From Sphingomonas sp. S-NIH.Pt15_0812 (GTDB lineage: Bacteria > Pseudomonadota > Alphaproteobacteria > Sphingomonadales > Sphingomonadaceae): DNA of 64,000 nucleotides. The stretch lies in contig NZ_QLJH01000004.1 of the NCBI RefSeq assembly GCF_003951315.1, forward strand, positions 166,201 through 230,200, given 5' to 3'. Position 1 is the first letter of the stretch, and every line of letters starts with the position of its first letter. Shown piece by piece: positions 57,120 through 64,000 of this stretch. The notes under the pieces are model-generated. The model ran no database searches, was not told the origin of the DNA, and worked only from the letters and a program-made list of their open reading frames with translations. The translations under genes and the position numbers were made by a program.

Positions 57120-57848
57120 TCAGCCCAGCACCTCCGCCAGGAAATCCGTCGCCGCGCGCCAGCTGCGCCGGTCGGCGGGTTCGTCATGGCCGAAGCCGCC
57201 ATCGGTCTTCGCCACCGCCCGGTCGGTGAAGGCGTGGCCCGCATGGCCATAGGCATGGATCTGCCAGTCCGCGCCCGCCGCCGTCAGCTCCTGCCCCAGC
57301 CCGACCAGCGCCTCCGGCGGCGCCAGCGGATCGTCCCAACCGTGACAGACCAGCAGCTTCGCCGCGATCCGATCCGGCGTCGTGTAATCCGGCCGGTCGT
57401 AGAGCCCGTGGAACGACACCACGCCCCGCACGCCCAGGCCGGCGCGCGCCATGTCGATCACCGCCTTGCCGCCGAAGCAATAGCCGATCGCCGCGCAGCG
57501 ACCGCCGTCCACGCCGGGCAGGCCCTTCAACGCCGCCAGCGACGCGTCCAGCCGGTCGCGGAGCAGCGCGCGGTCGGCGTTGAGCGGGTCCATGTAGCGC
57601 GACACGTCCGGCTCGCCGCGCTTCGCGCGCTTGCCCTGCCCGTACACGTCCGCGACCAACGCCACGTAACCCAGCGCCGCCAGCCGCTCCGCCACCTCGG
57701 TGTCGCTCTCCTTCGCGCCCAGGATGTTGGGCACGACCAGCACGCCCGGCTGCGCCTCACCCGCAGCCGCGTCGCGCATTGCCACGCCCTCGAACGGGCC
57801 GCCCGGCCCGTCATAGACCAATTTCTGTCGTTCGATCGTCATCGCCAT
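57120..57848 (-). CDS. Dienelactone hydrolase family protein
   Basis: 242 residues from ATG 57848 (GGAG five bases upstream). Alpha/beta hydrolase with nucleophile Cys in [14 protein letters not shown] (C124), Asp in [11 protein letters not shown] and His in YGHAGHAFT (H205). The Cys nucleophile and length fit dienelactone hydrolases, which open lactone rings in aromatic-compound breakdown. The true substrate in this context is unknown. Convergent with the M14 peptidase. Confidence 0.93.
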   Translation of the reverse strand: MAMTIERQKLVYDGPGGPFEGVAMRDAAAGEAQPGVLVVPNILGAKESDTEVAERLAALGYVALVADVYGQGKRAKRGEPDVSRYMDPLNADRALLRDRLDASLAALKGLPGVDGGRCAAIGYCFGGKAVIDMARAGLGVRGVVSFHGLYDRPDYTTPDRIAAKLLVCHGWDDPLAPPEALVGLGQELTAAGADWQIHAYGHAGHAFTDRAVAKTDGGFGHDEPADRRSWRAATDFLAEVLG

Positions 57849-57920
57849 CCTCACTCCTGCGATTGGCCCGGCTCGCGCAAGCCGCTAGGGGAACGCCTCA
57901 TCTTGCTGCAAGGAGCCGCC

Positions 57921-58607
57921 ATGCCCACGCTCGTTCTCATCCGCCACGGCCAGTCGACCTGGAACCTGGAGAACCGCTTCACCGGCTGGTGGGATGTCGA
58001 CGTGACCGAACAGGGCGTGGCCGAGGCGCGCGCGGCGGGCGCGCTGATGGCGGCGAAGGGCCTGGATTTCGACCTGACCTTCACCTCGCTCCAGACGCGC
58101 GCGATCAAGACGCTGAACCTGGCGCTGGAGGCGATGGGCCGGCTGTGGCTGCCGACCGAGAAGCATTGGCGGCTGAACGAGCGTCATTATGGCGGCCTGA
58201 CCGGACTGGACAAGGCGGAGACGGCGGCCAAGCATGGCGAGGAGCAGGTGAAGATCTGGCGTCGCAGCTTCGACGTGCCCCCGCCCCCGCAAGAGGCCGG
58301 CTCCGCCTTCGACCTCGCGGCCGACCGGCGCTATGCCGGGATCGACATCCCCAACACCGAGAGCCTGAAGGACACGATCGCCCGCGTCCTGCCCTATTGG
58401 GACGAGCGGATCGCGCCGGCGCTGCGCGACGGCAACCGGGTGCTGATCTCCGCCCATGGCAATTCGCTGCGCGCCCTGGTCAAGCATCTGTCGAACATCC
58501 CGGACGACGAGATCACCGGGCTGGAGATCCCGACCGGGCAGCCGATCGTCTATGAACTGGACGACGACCTGAACGCGCTCGACCGTTACTATCTGTCGGA
58601 GCGCTGA
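57921..58607 (+). CDS. gpmA: 2,3-bisphosphoglycerate-dependent phosphoglycerate mutase
   Basis: 228 residues from ATG 57921 (AAGGAG upstream). Catalytic residues are visible: phospho-His H9 in [11 protein letters not shown]87 in [12 protein letters not shown], and the second His in [17 protein letters not shown]-type ends are present: [16 protein letters not shown] and [12 protein letters not shown]. It interconverts 2- and 3-phosphoglycerate in glycolysis. Divergent from the dienelactone hydrolase gene, 72 bases away. Confidence 0.96.
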   Translation: MPTLVLIRHGQSTWNLENRFTGWWDVDVTEQGVAEARAAGALMAAKGLDFDLTFTSLQTRAIKTLNLALEAMGRLWLPTEKHWRLNERHYGGLTGLDKAETAAKHGEEQVKIWRRSFDVPPPPQEAGSAFDLAADRRYAGIDIPNTESLKDTIARVLPYWDERIAPALRDGNRVLISAHGNSLRALVKHLSNIPDDEITGLEIPTGQPIVYELDDDLNALDRYYLSER

Positions 58608-58634
58608 TACCGGCACGCATATCGGGCATCGGAC

Positions 58635-59099
58635 ATGACCCGCATCAACCCGGACGATCATCTGGAGACGGATGCCGGTCGCGTCTGGACGCCGGAACGC
58701 AATGCCGAGGCCTGGCGGCGTTCCTTCCAGCAGCTCGAACGGGCGATCGCCGATGCCGGGCCGTCGGCCCGCGTCATCCTGGTCTGCGGGCTTCAGGGGG
58801 CGGGCAAGACATGCTGGATCGGAAGCCAGCCAAAGAGCGCCGGCACCATCTATTTCGATGCCGCCCTGCCCCGCGCCCGTCACCGGGCCCCCGTCATCGA
58901 TATCGCGCGCCGATCGGGGATCACTATCGAGGCGGTGTGGATCGATACGCCGCTCGCCATGGCGTTGGTCCGCAACGCCCGGCGTCCCGAGGATCAGGTC
59001 GTGCCGGACGCGGCCATCCGGTCGGTCGCCGACCAGTTCGAACCGCCCCGGACGGCGGAAGGCTTCGCGCGGGTCCGGATCGTTCGGACCGGGGATTGA
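58635..59099 (+). CDS. P-loop ATPase/kinase-like protein, 154 residues
   Basis: Small protein with Walker A GLQGAGKT (52-59), preceded by the strand RVILVC. A second half contains AVWIDTPLAMALVRNARRPEDQVVPDAAIRSVADQFEPP, similar in layout to the LID-containing small kinases of the Zeta-toxin/AAA_33 type that phosphorylate a small substrate. Clear function unassigned. It follows gpmA after 27 bases and ends one base before the convergent YoaK stop. Confidence 0.75.
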   Translation: MTRINPDDHLETDAGRVWTPERNAEAWRRSFQQLERAIADAGPSARVILVCGLQGAGKTCWIGSQPKSAGTIYFDAALPRARHRAPVIDIARRSGITIEAVWIDTPLAMALVRNARRPEDQVVPDAAIRSVADQFEPPRTAEGFARVRIVRTGD

Positions 59100-59756
59100 T
59101 CAGGACCGCTCCCAGGCCTGCACCGGCCCCACGCGCCACGCCATCACCGTCAGCACCCCCGCCGCCGCGACCGCGCCCCATAGCGCGTTCAACCCGTGGA
59201 GCGGATAGAGCGCCGCCCCCGTCACCGCGCCCACGACCAGTCCCGCCCAGAGCAGCAGATAGGGCAGCCAGCGCCAGCGCGGGCCGCCGGCACTCGCCAC
59301 GGCGAGGTTCTGGCCCAATTTTACCAGCGTGCCGGTCATATAGGTGACGCCGACGCTCACCTCGCCACCGCGCTGGAAGACGTTGTTCTCCGCCCCCATC
59401 GCCAGCACCAGCAGGAACAGGGCGGCCATCGGCGCGGCCGTCATCGTCCCCACTGATGCGGCGAGCGCGAGCAGCAGCGTCACCAACGCCAGCACCGCCG
59501 GCTTGCGCCGCCGGCCCGCCGCCAGTGCGACCCGCGCGCCCAGCACCACGCCCAGCACGAAGCAGGCGAGCAGCCCCGCCGCCACCGCCACGCCGTTGGC
59601 GTTGCCAGCGATCGCCACCCCCAATTGCGTCGAATTGCCGCTCATGAACGACACGAACAGCCCGCCCAGCCGCAGGAAACCGATCGCATCGACATAGCCG
59701 GCCAGCATCGCCAGCCCGGCGGCCAGGACCCAGAGAGGCTTGCGCTGGCGGATCAT
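59100..59756 (-). CDS. YoaK family (DUF1275) membrane protein
   Basis: 218 residues from ATG 59756; an upstream start adds an unconserved tail. Six hydrophobic helices. AMLAGYVDAIGFLRLGGLFVSFMSGNSTQLG is the DUF1275 hallmark, followed by ACFVLGVVLGARVAL and GAENNVFQRGGEVSVGVTYMTGTLVKLGQNLA. Function unknown; members are inner-membrane proteins, some linked to small-molecule export. Convergent with the P-loop gene. Confidence 0.93.
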   Translation of the reverse strand: MIRQRKPLWVLAAGLAMLAGYVDAIGFLRLGGLFVSFMSGNSTQLGVAIAGNANGVAVAAGLLACFVLGVVLGARVALAAGRRRKPAVLALVTLLLALAASVGTMTAAPMAALFLLVLAMGAENNVFQRGGEVSVGVTYMTGTLVKLGQNLAVASAGGPRWRWLPYLLLWAGLVVGAVTGAALYPLHGLNALWGAVAAAGVLTVMAWRVGPVQAWERS

Positions 59757-59871
59757 GCCGCAGCGTATAGCGCAGCGTGCGAAGCCCCGGAAGCATTCGT
59801 CCCTTTTCGGCCATGACATTCGCCATCCCGGTCGCTAGTCAGCGCCTTCGCCTTGCCAGGAGAGCCTGTCC

Positions 59872-60365
<494 letters not shown>

Positions 60366-60369
<4 letters not shown>

Positions 60370-61436
60370 GCGCGCCGACCCCGCTGCCGCCCGGTTCGAC
60401 GATCGGCATCCTGGGCGGCGGGCAGCTTGGCCGGATGCTGGCGGTCGCCGCCGCGCAGCTCGGCTATCGCACCCATGTCCTCGCCCCCGATCGCGAGAGC
60501 GTCGCCGCGCAGACCGCCTCCAGCCTCACCCGCGCCGATTACCACAACCGTGTCGTGCTGGAGGATTTCGCCGCCGCCTGCGACGTCGTCACCTATGAAT
60601 TCGAGAATATCGCGCTCGCCCCGGTCGAATGGCTGGCGGAGCGGGTGCCCGTGCACCCCCATCCCCGCGCGCTCGCCGTGGCGCAGGAGCGGATCGCCGA
60701 GAAGCGCTTCGTCGAGAGCGTCGGCGGCACGCCCGCTCGCTGGGCCCCGGTCGACAGCCGCGAGTCGCTCGACGCCGCGATCGCCCAGGTCGGCACCCCC
60801 GCCGTGCTCAAGACCACGCGCTTCGGCTATGACGGCAAGGGGCAGGTGCGGCTGCGCGCACCCACCGACGCGGACGCCGCCTGGGCGGCGATCGGCGGGC
60901 CGGCGGTGCTCGAATCCTTCGTCACGTTCGACCATGAATTCTCGGTGCTGATCGCGCGCGGGCAGGACGGCGCGACCGTCCGCTACGACACGCCGCTCAA
61001 CGTGCATGAGGATGCGATCCTGCGCACCTCCACCGTCCCCGCCCCGCTGGAGGTCCGCACCCAGGCGATCGAGGCCGCCGACCTGGCGGTGCGCATCGCC
61101 GAGCAGCTCGGCTATGTCGGCGTCCTCGCCTGCGAGTTCTTCGCGACCGCGAACGGCCCGGTGTTCAACGAGATGGCGCCGCGCGTCCACAATAGCGGCC
61201 ATTGGACGATCGAGGGTGCGGACTGTTCGCAGTTCGAGAACCATATCCGCGCGATCTGCGGCCTGCCGCTCGGCCGGACCGACCTGACGGCCGCGCGGGT
61301 GACGATGCGCAACCTGATCGGCGACGACGCCTATGCGGCGGCGCTCACCGAACCGGGCGCGCATCTGCACCTCTATGGCAAGAACAGCGTCCGTCCCGGT
61401 CGCAAGATGGGGCATGTCACGCGCGTCGAACGCTGA
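60366..61436 (+). CDS. purK: 5-(carboxyamino)imidazole ribonucleotide synthase
   Basis: 356 residues from ATG 60366. ATP-grasp enzyme: [16 protein letters not shown] at the N-terminus, [30 protein letters not shown] as ATP-grasp lid, and [47 protein letters not shown] near the end. It carboxylates AIR with ATP and bicarbonate for PurE. The pair is a normal purine operon and marks the end of the core-genome part of the window. Confidence 0.97.
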
Positions 61437-61506
61437 ACGCCGCTATATCACGCTTGCCCGATCCGGTCGGCCATCTAACCATAGAAGAACGCCTCGTTCG
61501 CCGGCT

Positions 61507-61769
61507 CTATGCCTCGGTAATCACGACATAGCGTTTGAGGTGGAGCCCCTCCAACTCCGTGAGCGGCCCCGCCTCCACCGCCATGCCCCTGGGAATACCG
61601 GTGCTGAATGGCGCCTCCCTGATTTGCCCCGCGCCCCCGCCAACACCTCGAACGCCGTCTGAAACGCTTGCCCCTCCTTGGCGCATGCATGATTCTTCCG
61701 CTCCAATTCCAGCCGCTGCTGCTGAAGCTTCGCCGCCCGCTTCTCCGTGCGCCGCTCGCCGGAGGTCAT
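61507..61769 (-). pseudogene. Possible decayed gene fragment
   Basis: On the minus strand one frame reads TSGERRTEKRAAKLQQQRLE with a coiled-coil style and then appears to shift into a second frame ending LTELEGLHLKRYVVITEA and a stop at 61507. The codon use is unlike neighbouring genes. No family recognised; the fragment might be chance. Confidence 0.25.
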
Positions 61770-61870
61770 CAGCTACTGGAGGCCTTTCGCTTCCTGTGTC
61801 CTTTACTGCGGTGTTCTCGAATTGCGCGCGACGCCCTCGGTCGCACTGCAACGACAGGTGGGCAGCATGG

Positions 61871-62264
61871 GAGCTCCTCGAACACCTGCCGAAGGTCGTG
61901 CCTTACCACATGTGCAGGATCCTGACCGATAACGGCATCCAGTTCGTCGAGCAGCCGCATAACCACAGCACCGGCTTGTCGAGCCGAACCATCTCGGGAC
62001 CAACGGTCAGAGCCTGCCCCGGCGGAGATCGGGGTCGAGCAGATAAACCGGACGATCAAGGAGGCCACCGTCAAGCGCTTCCACGAGGAGAGTCATGACC
62101 GGTTGTGGACGTACCGCGCGGACTTCATGGCCGCCTGTAACTTTGCTCGATAATTCAATACGCTGATCGGCCTCACACCCTATGAATACATTGCCAGGAT
62201 TTGAACGTCAGAGCCACATCGGTTCATCGTCGACACGATCCACCAGATGCCGGGACTGAACACC
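61871..62264 (+). pseudogene. Decayed IS481-type transposase fragment
   Basis: The C-terminal half of a DDE integrase-type transposase can be followed. First PYHMCRILTDNGIQFVEQP (compare the usual VLTDNGIQF around the second catalytic Asp). After a frameshift near 61990-62040 come INRTIKEATVKRFHEESHDR, DFMAACNFAR, NTLIGLTPYEYIARI and RFIVDTIHQMPGLNT. In-frame stops occur at 62151 (TAA) and 62202 (TGA). The NRTIKxATVKRFHYxSH, GLTPYE and HQMPGLNT strings are those of the IS481 family. No ends of the element were identified. Confidence 0.85.
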
Positions 62265-62481
62265 TATAACGACCAGGCGGCACGGCGCTCATGCTGCTTG
62301 CGGCGTTGGCGGTCGGACGCTAGTGTTCGGCACGCTAATGTACGCTCGTTGAGAGCTTCTGGATCGACCCCATTTTGGATGGACGGCATGGAATGGTGCG
62401 GTATAGCCGAGCCATAAGATGGCGGTCGCTTCATATCACATTCAAGGTTTGACGGTGTCAACGCAGATTTCGGGAATTTCG

Positions 62482-63420
62482 ATGACCATCCATTCATGCA
62501 GGGTTTGCGGCCACGATGCTGGTCACACGGAGTTCGCAGCTCGCGAAATGATGTTCGGGACGCGGGACGTTTTCTCTTATTTCCGCTGTGGCGATTGCGG
62601 CACTTTGCAGATTACCGAACTTCCCGAGGATATCGCGCGCTACTATGGCGAAGGTTATTATTCTTTCAGCACGGTCGAGCGCACACCGCTCAAAAAGCGG
62701 CTGATCTACAGCCGCGACCAACATAATTTGCGCGCACGCAGAGGCGTCGCGGGCTTCTTCGTCAGCATGCTCAAGCCCGATCCGACGACGGAACTGATTG
62801 GTGATCTTATCCGCGATAAGTCCAGCCACGTCCTCGACGTGGGCTGCGGATCGGGAGAATTGCTCGATCGGATGGCCAATGCTGGTTACACCCGCCTTGC
62901 GGGTGTCGACCCGTTCATTGCGGCGGATCTTCGTACGGGTACGGGCGTACCGATCAGTAAGAAGTTCATTCACGAGGTGACCGACACCTACGACGTCGTC
63001 ATGTTCAATCATTCGCTGGAGCATGTTGACGACCCCATCGCCTCGCTGACCGAGGCACGCCGTGTGCTGCGGCCGGGCGGACGCGTGATCGTACGCATCC
63101 CGACCGTATCCTGCGAGGCGTGGGAGCAGTATGGGACCGACTGGGTTCAGCTCGATGCACCACGTCACTTCGTGCTGCTGTCGCGCGACGGCGTGGCGCG
63201 CGCGGCCTCCGCGGCAGGCCTACGTCTGGCAAGGACCATCGACGACTCCGGCGAGTTCCAGTTCACCGGTAGCGAACTTTACCGTCGGGATATCCCCTTG
63301 TCCGATCCTCGGCGTAACACGACCTTCGGCAAGATGGCGATCCTGAAATACCGGATGAAGGCCCGCGCGCTCAATCGCCAGCATCGTGGCGACCAGGCGG
63401 CATTCATCCTGGAGGCGTGA
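62482..63420 (+). CDS. Class I SAM-dependent methyltransferase with zinc-ribbon head
   Basis: 312 residues from ATG 62482; a start 21 codons upstream lacks conserved sequence. The head has four Cys (C6, C9, C36, C39) in the spacing of a zinc ribbon. The methyltransferase core has SHVLDVGCGSGELLDRM (motif I, about 116-132), TYDVVMFNHSLEHVDDPIASLTEARRVLRPGGRVIVRIP, as in Methyltransf_23-type enzymes of sugar and antibiotic pathways. Substrate unknown. It is flanked by transposon remnants and looks recently acquired. Confidence 0.9.
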   Translation: MTIHSCRVCGHDAGHTEFAAREMMFGTRDVFSYFRCGDCGTLQITELPEDIARYYGEGYYSFSTVERTPLKKRLIYSRDQHNLRARRGVAGFFVSMLKPDPTTELIGDLIRDKSSHVLDVGCGSGELLDRMANAGYTRLAGVDPFIAADLRTGTGVPISKKFIHEVTDTYDVVMFNHSLEHVDDPIASLTEARRVLRPGGRVIVRIPTVSCEAWEQYGTDWVQLDAPRHFVLLSRDGVARAASAAGLRLARTIDDSGEFQFTGSELYRRDIPLSDPRRNTTFGKMAILKYRMKARALNRQHRGDQAAFILEA

Positions 63421-63635
63421 CGCGTCTCCCGTTCTTGCAACATCGCTTTGTCGGTGAACTAGACGCTTGAACCCTGCGATAGGTCGTAATTACAAAGGAT
63501 GCCCTATGGGGCGGTTCCACATGGGGATCGCCCATATGCCAGGCGCGCTCCCCGGCCTTCGCCGGGGGAGGATGGCCTTCCCGCCTAGTTAAGAACGCCT
63601 GAGTGCCTTACCATCACCGCATGCGCCCAGCCTTC
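63421..63635. other. Non-coding spacer before the IS3 element
   Basis: 215 bases with no gene. A hairpin at 63548-63570 (CTCCCCGGC / GCCGGGGGAG, one bulged G, CTTC loop) may terminate the methyltransferase transcript. No other feature was seen. Confidence 0.5.
63548..63570 (+). terminator. Hairpin downstream of the methyltransferase gene
   Basis: Nine-base arms with one bulged G around a CTTC loop, 128 bases after the stop. No T-run follows, so it is only terminator-like. Confidence 0.4.
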
Positions 63636-63698
63636 TGAGCTGCCCCCCTCTGAGTGGTCCATCGACTATGACAGTCTGGACCAAGGAAGGGACGACGA

Positions 63699-63977
63699 AT
63701 GCCTGCCAAGAAGCACAAGCCCGAGGAAATCATCGGGAAGCTGCGCGAGGTTGAGATCATGCTGGGTCAGGGCGGCACGACCGCCGAGGCCTGCCGGCGG
63801 ATCGCCGTCAGCGAGCAGACTTACTATCGGTGGCGCAAGGAATATGGCGGCCTGAAGACGGATCAGGCGCGTTGGATGAAGGATCTGGAGAAGGAGAACG
63901 CCCGGCTGCGTCGTGCGATCTCGGATCTGACGCTCGACAAGCTGATCCTGCAGGAGGCAGCAAAGGGAAACTTCTGA
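63699..63977 (+). CDS. IS3-family transposase OrfA (helix-turn-helix subunit)
   Basis: 92 residues. MPAKKHKPEEIIGKLREVEIML is the usual start of IS407-group OrfA proteins. The helix-turn-helix is TTAEACRRIAVSEQTYYRWRKEYGG, followed by a leucine-zipper-like LEKENARLRRAISDLTLDKLILQE. OrfA binds the element ends and pairs with OrfB to form the transposase. GGAAGGG precedes the ATG. Confidence 0.95.
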   Translation: MPAKKHKPEEIIGKLREVEIMLGQGGTTAEACRRIAVSEQTYYRWRKEYGGLKTDQARWMKDLEKENARLRRAISDLTLDKLILQEAAKGNF

Positions 63978-64000
63978 GCCCCGCACGGCGCCGACGCTGC
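63971..64000 (+). CDS. IS3-family transposase OrfB, partial (first visible codons)
   Basis: In the -1 frame relative to OrfA the sequence reads LLSPARRRRC, the start expected of IS407-group OrfB. The AAAGGGAAAC just before the OrfA stop could be the slippery site for OrfAB fusion. Only ten codons are visible. Confidence 0.7.

Larger units (their letters stand above)
61437..62481. other. Accessory junction without an intact gene
   Basis: About 1 kb between purK and the methyltransferase. The right part holds the IS481-type remnant (61871-62264). The left part holds at most a degenerate fragment. The final 200 bases before the methyltransferase are AT-richer and contain no supported feature. 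Confidence 0.6.
63636..64000 (+). mobile_element. IS3-family insertion sequence, left part (cut by window edge)
   Basis: The probable left inverted repeat begins near 63636 as TGAGCTGCCCCCCTCTGAG, a style seen in the IS407 group. OrfA follows at 63699 and orfB begins at the window end in the -1 frame. The right end and target duplication are outside the window. Confidence 0.8.

Overview
The window is a GC-rich, densely coding bacterial chromosome segment that most likely comes from a sphingomonad (Alphaproteobacteria, Sphingomonas or a close relative). The support is a three-gene proton-translocating transhydrogenase (pntAA-pntAB-pntB) beside an aa3-oxidase subunit IV-like gene, the alphaproteobacterial cell-cycle proteins DivK and SciP (DUF1153), a DUF3572 gene, the lptC-lptA-lptB-rpoN order, and a pabB-pabC fusion. 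The genus is an inference from gene content. No rRNA, tRNA, CRISPR array, prophage or replication origin was seen.

Layout. 1-6.6 kb: a minus-strand glucan/glycosyl operon (GH13 glucosidase, GT4 glycosyltransferase, a partial gene running off the left edge), a luciferase-like oxidoreductase, and a PepSY / response regulator / histidine kinase set. 6.7-10.6 kb: an ABC-F ATPase with a frameshift, a thioesterase, a DUF1810 protein, a probable Ivy-type lysozyme-inhibitor lipoprotein and a PEBP-like protein. 10.6-10.9 kb: two tiny genes for hydrophobic peptides of 35 and 28 residues behind a near-consensus sigma-54 promoter. 11.1-15.4 kb: a MarR-like regulator, the pnt operon and the small oxidase subunit. 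15.6-21.1 kb: an orphan sigma-54 activator with two dyads upstream, pabBC, an aspartate aminotransferase, and a 50-residue membrane protein coupled to exported MsrA. 21.1-31.9 kb: PdeM, HAD/DUF3572/DivK, L33, Dps with DUF1328, an ATP-dependent DNA ligase, a hybrid kinase, a glutathionyl-hydroquinone reductase and glutaminyl cyclase. 32-39 kb: a double cold-shock protein, an RNase D-like nuclease, lptCAB-rpoN, a 76-bp palindromic repeat, two small genes and the ligase-associated exonuclease. 39-51 kb: DUF4142, an Mla-type lipid ABC transporter, DUF445, an RND efflux pump, a SIMPL protein, GlsB and SciP. 51-61.4 kb: mnmA, a divergent pair of L,D-transpeptidases, L36, an M14 peptidase, dienelactone hydrolase, gpmA, YoaK and purEK. 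61.4-64 kb: an accessory patch with a decayed IS481-type transposase, an isolated methyltransferase and the left end of an IS3-family element cut by the window edge.

Functional links. Outer-membrane upkeep is strongly represented: LptC/A/B for LPS export, Mla-type phospholipid transport, two L,D-transpeptidases and a lysozyme inhibitor. Three components of the ligase-associated DNA repair set (PdeM, ligase, exonuclease) are present but scattered over 18 kb, with no Lhr-type helicase in view. Sigma-54 (rpoN), a sigma-54 activator and a strong sigma-54 promoter all lie within 27 kb. The promoter serves the two tiny peptide genes, which are the best candidate here for something undescribed. Most of the window is ordinary core genome.
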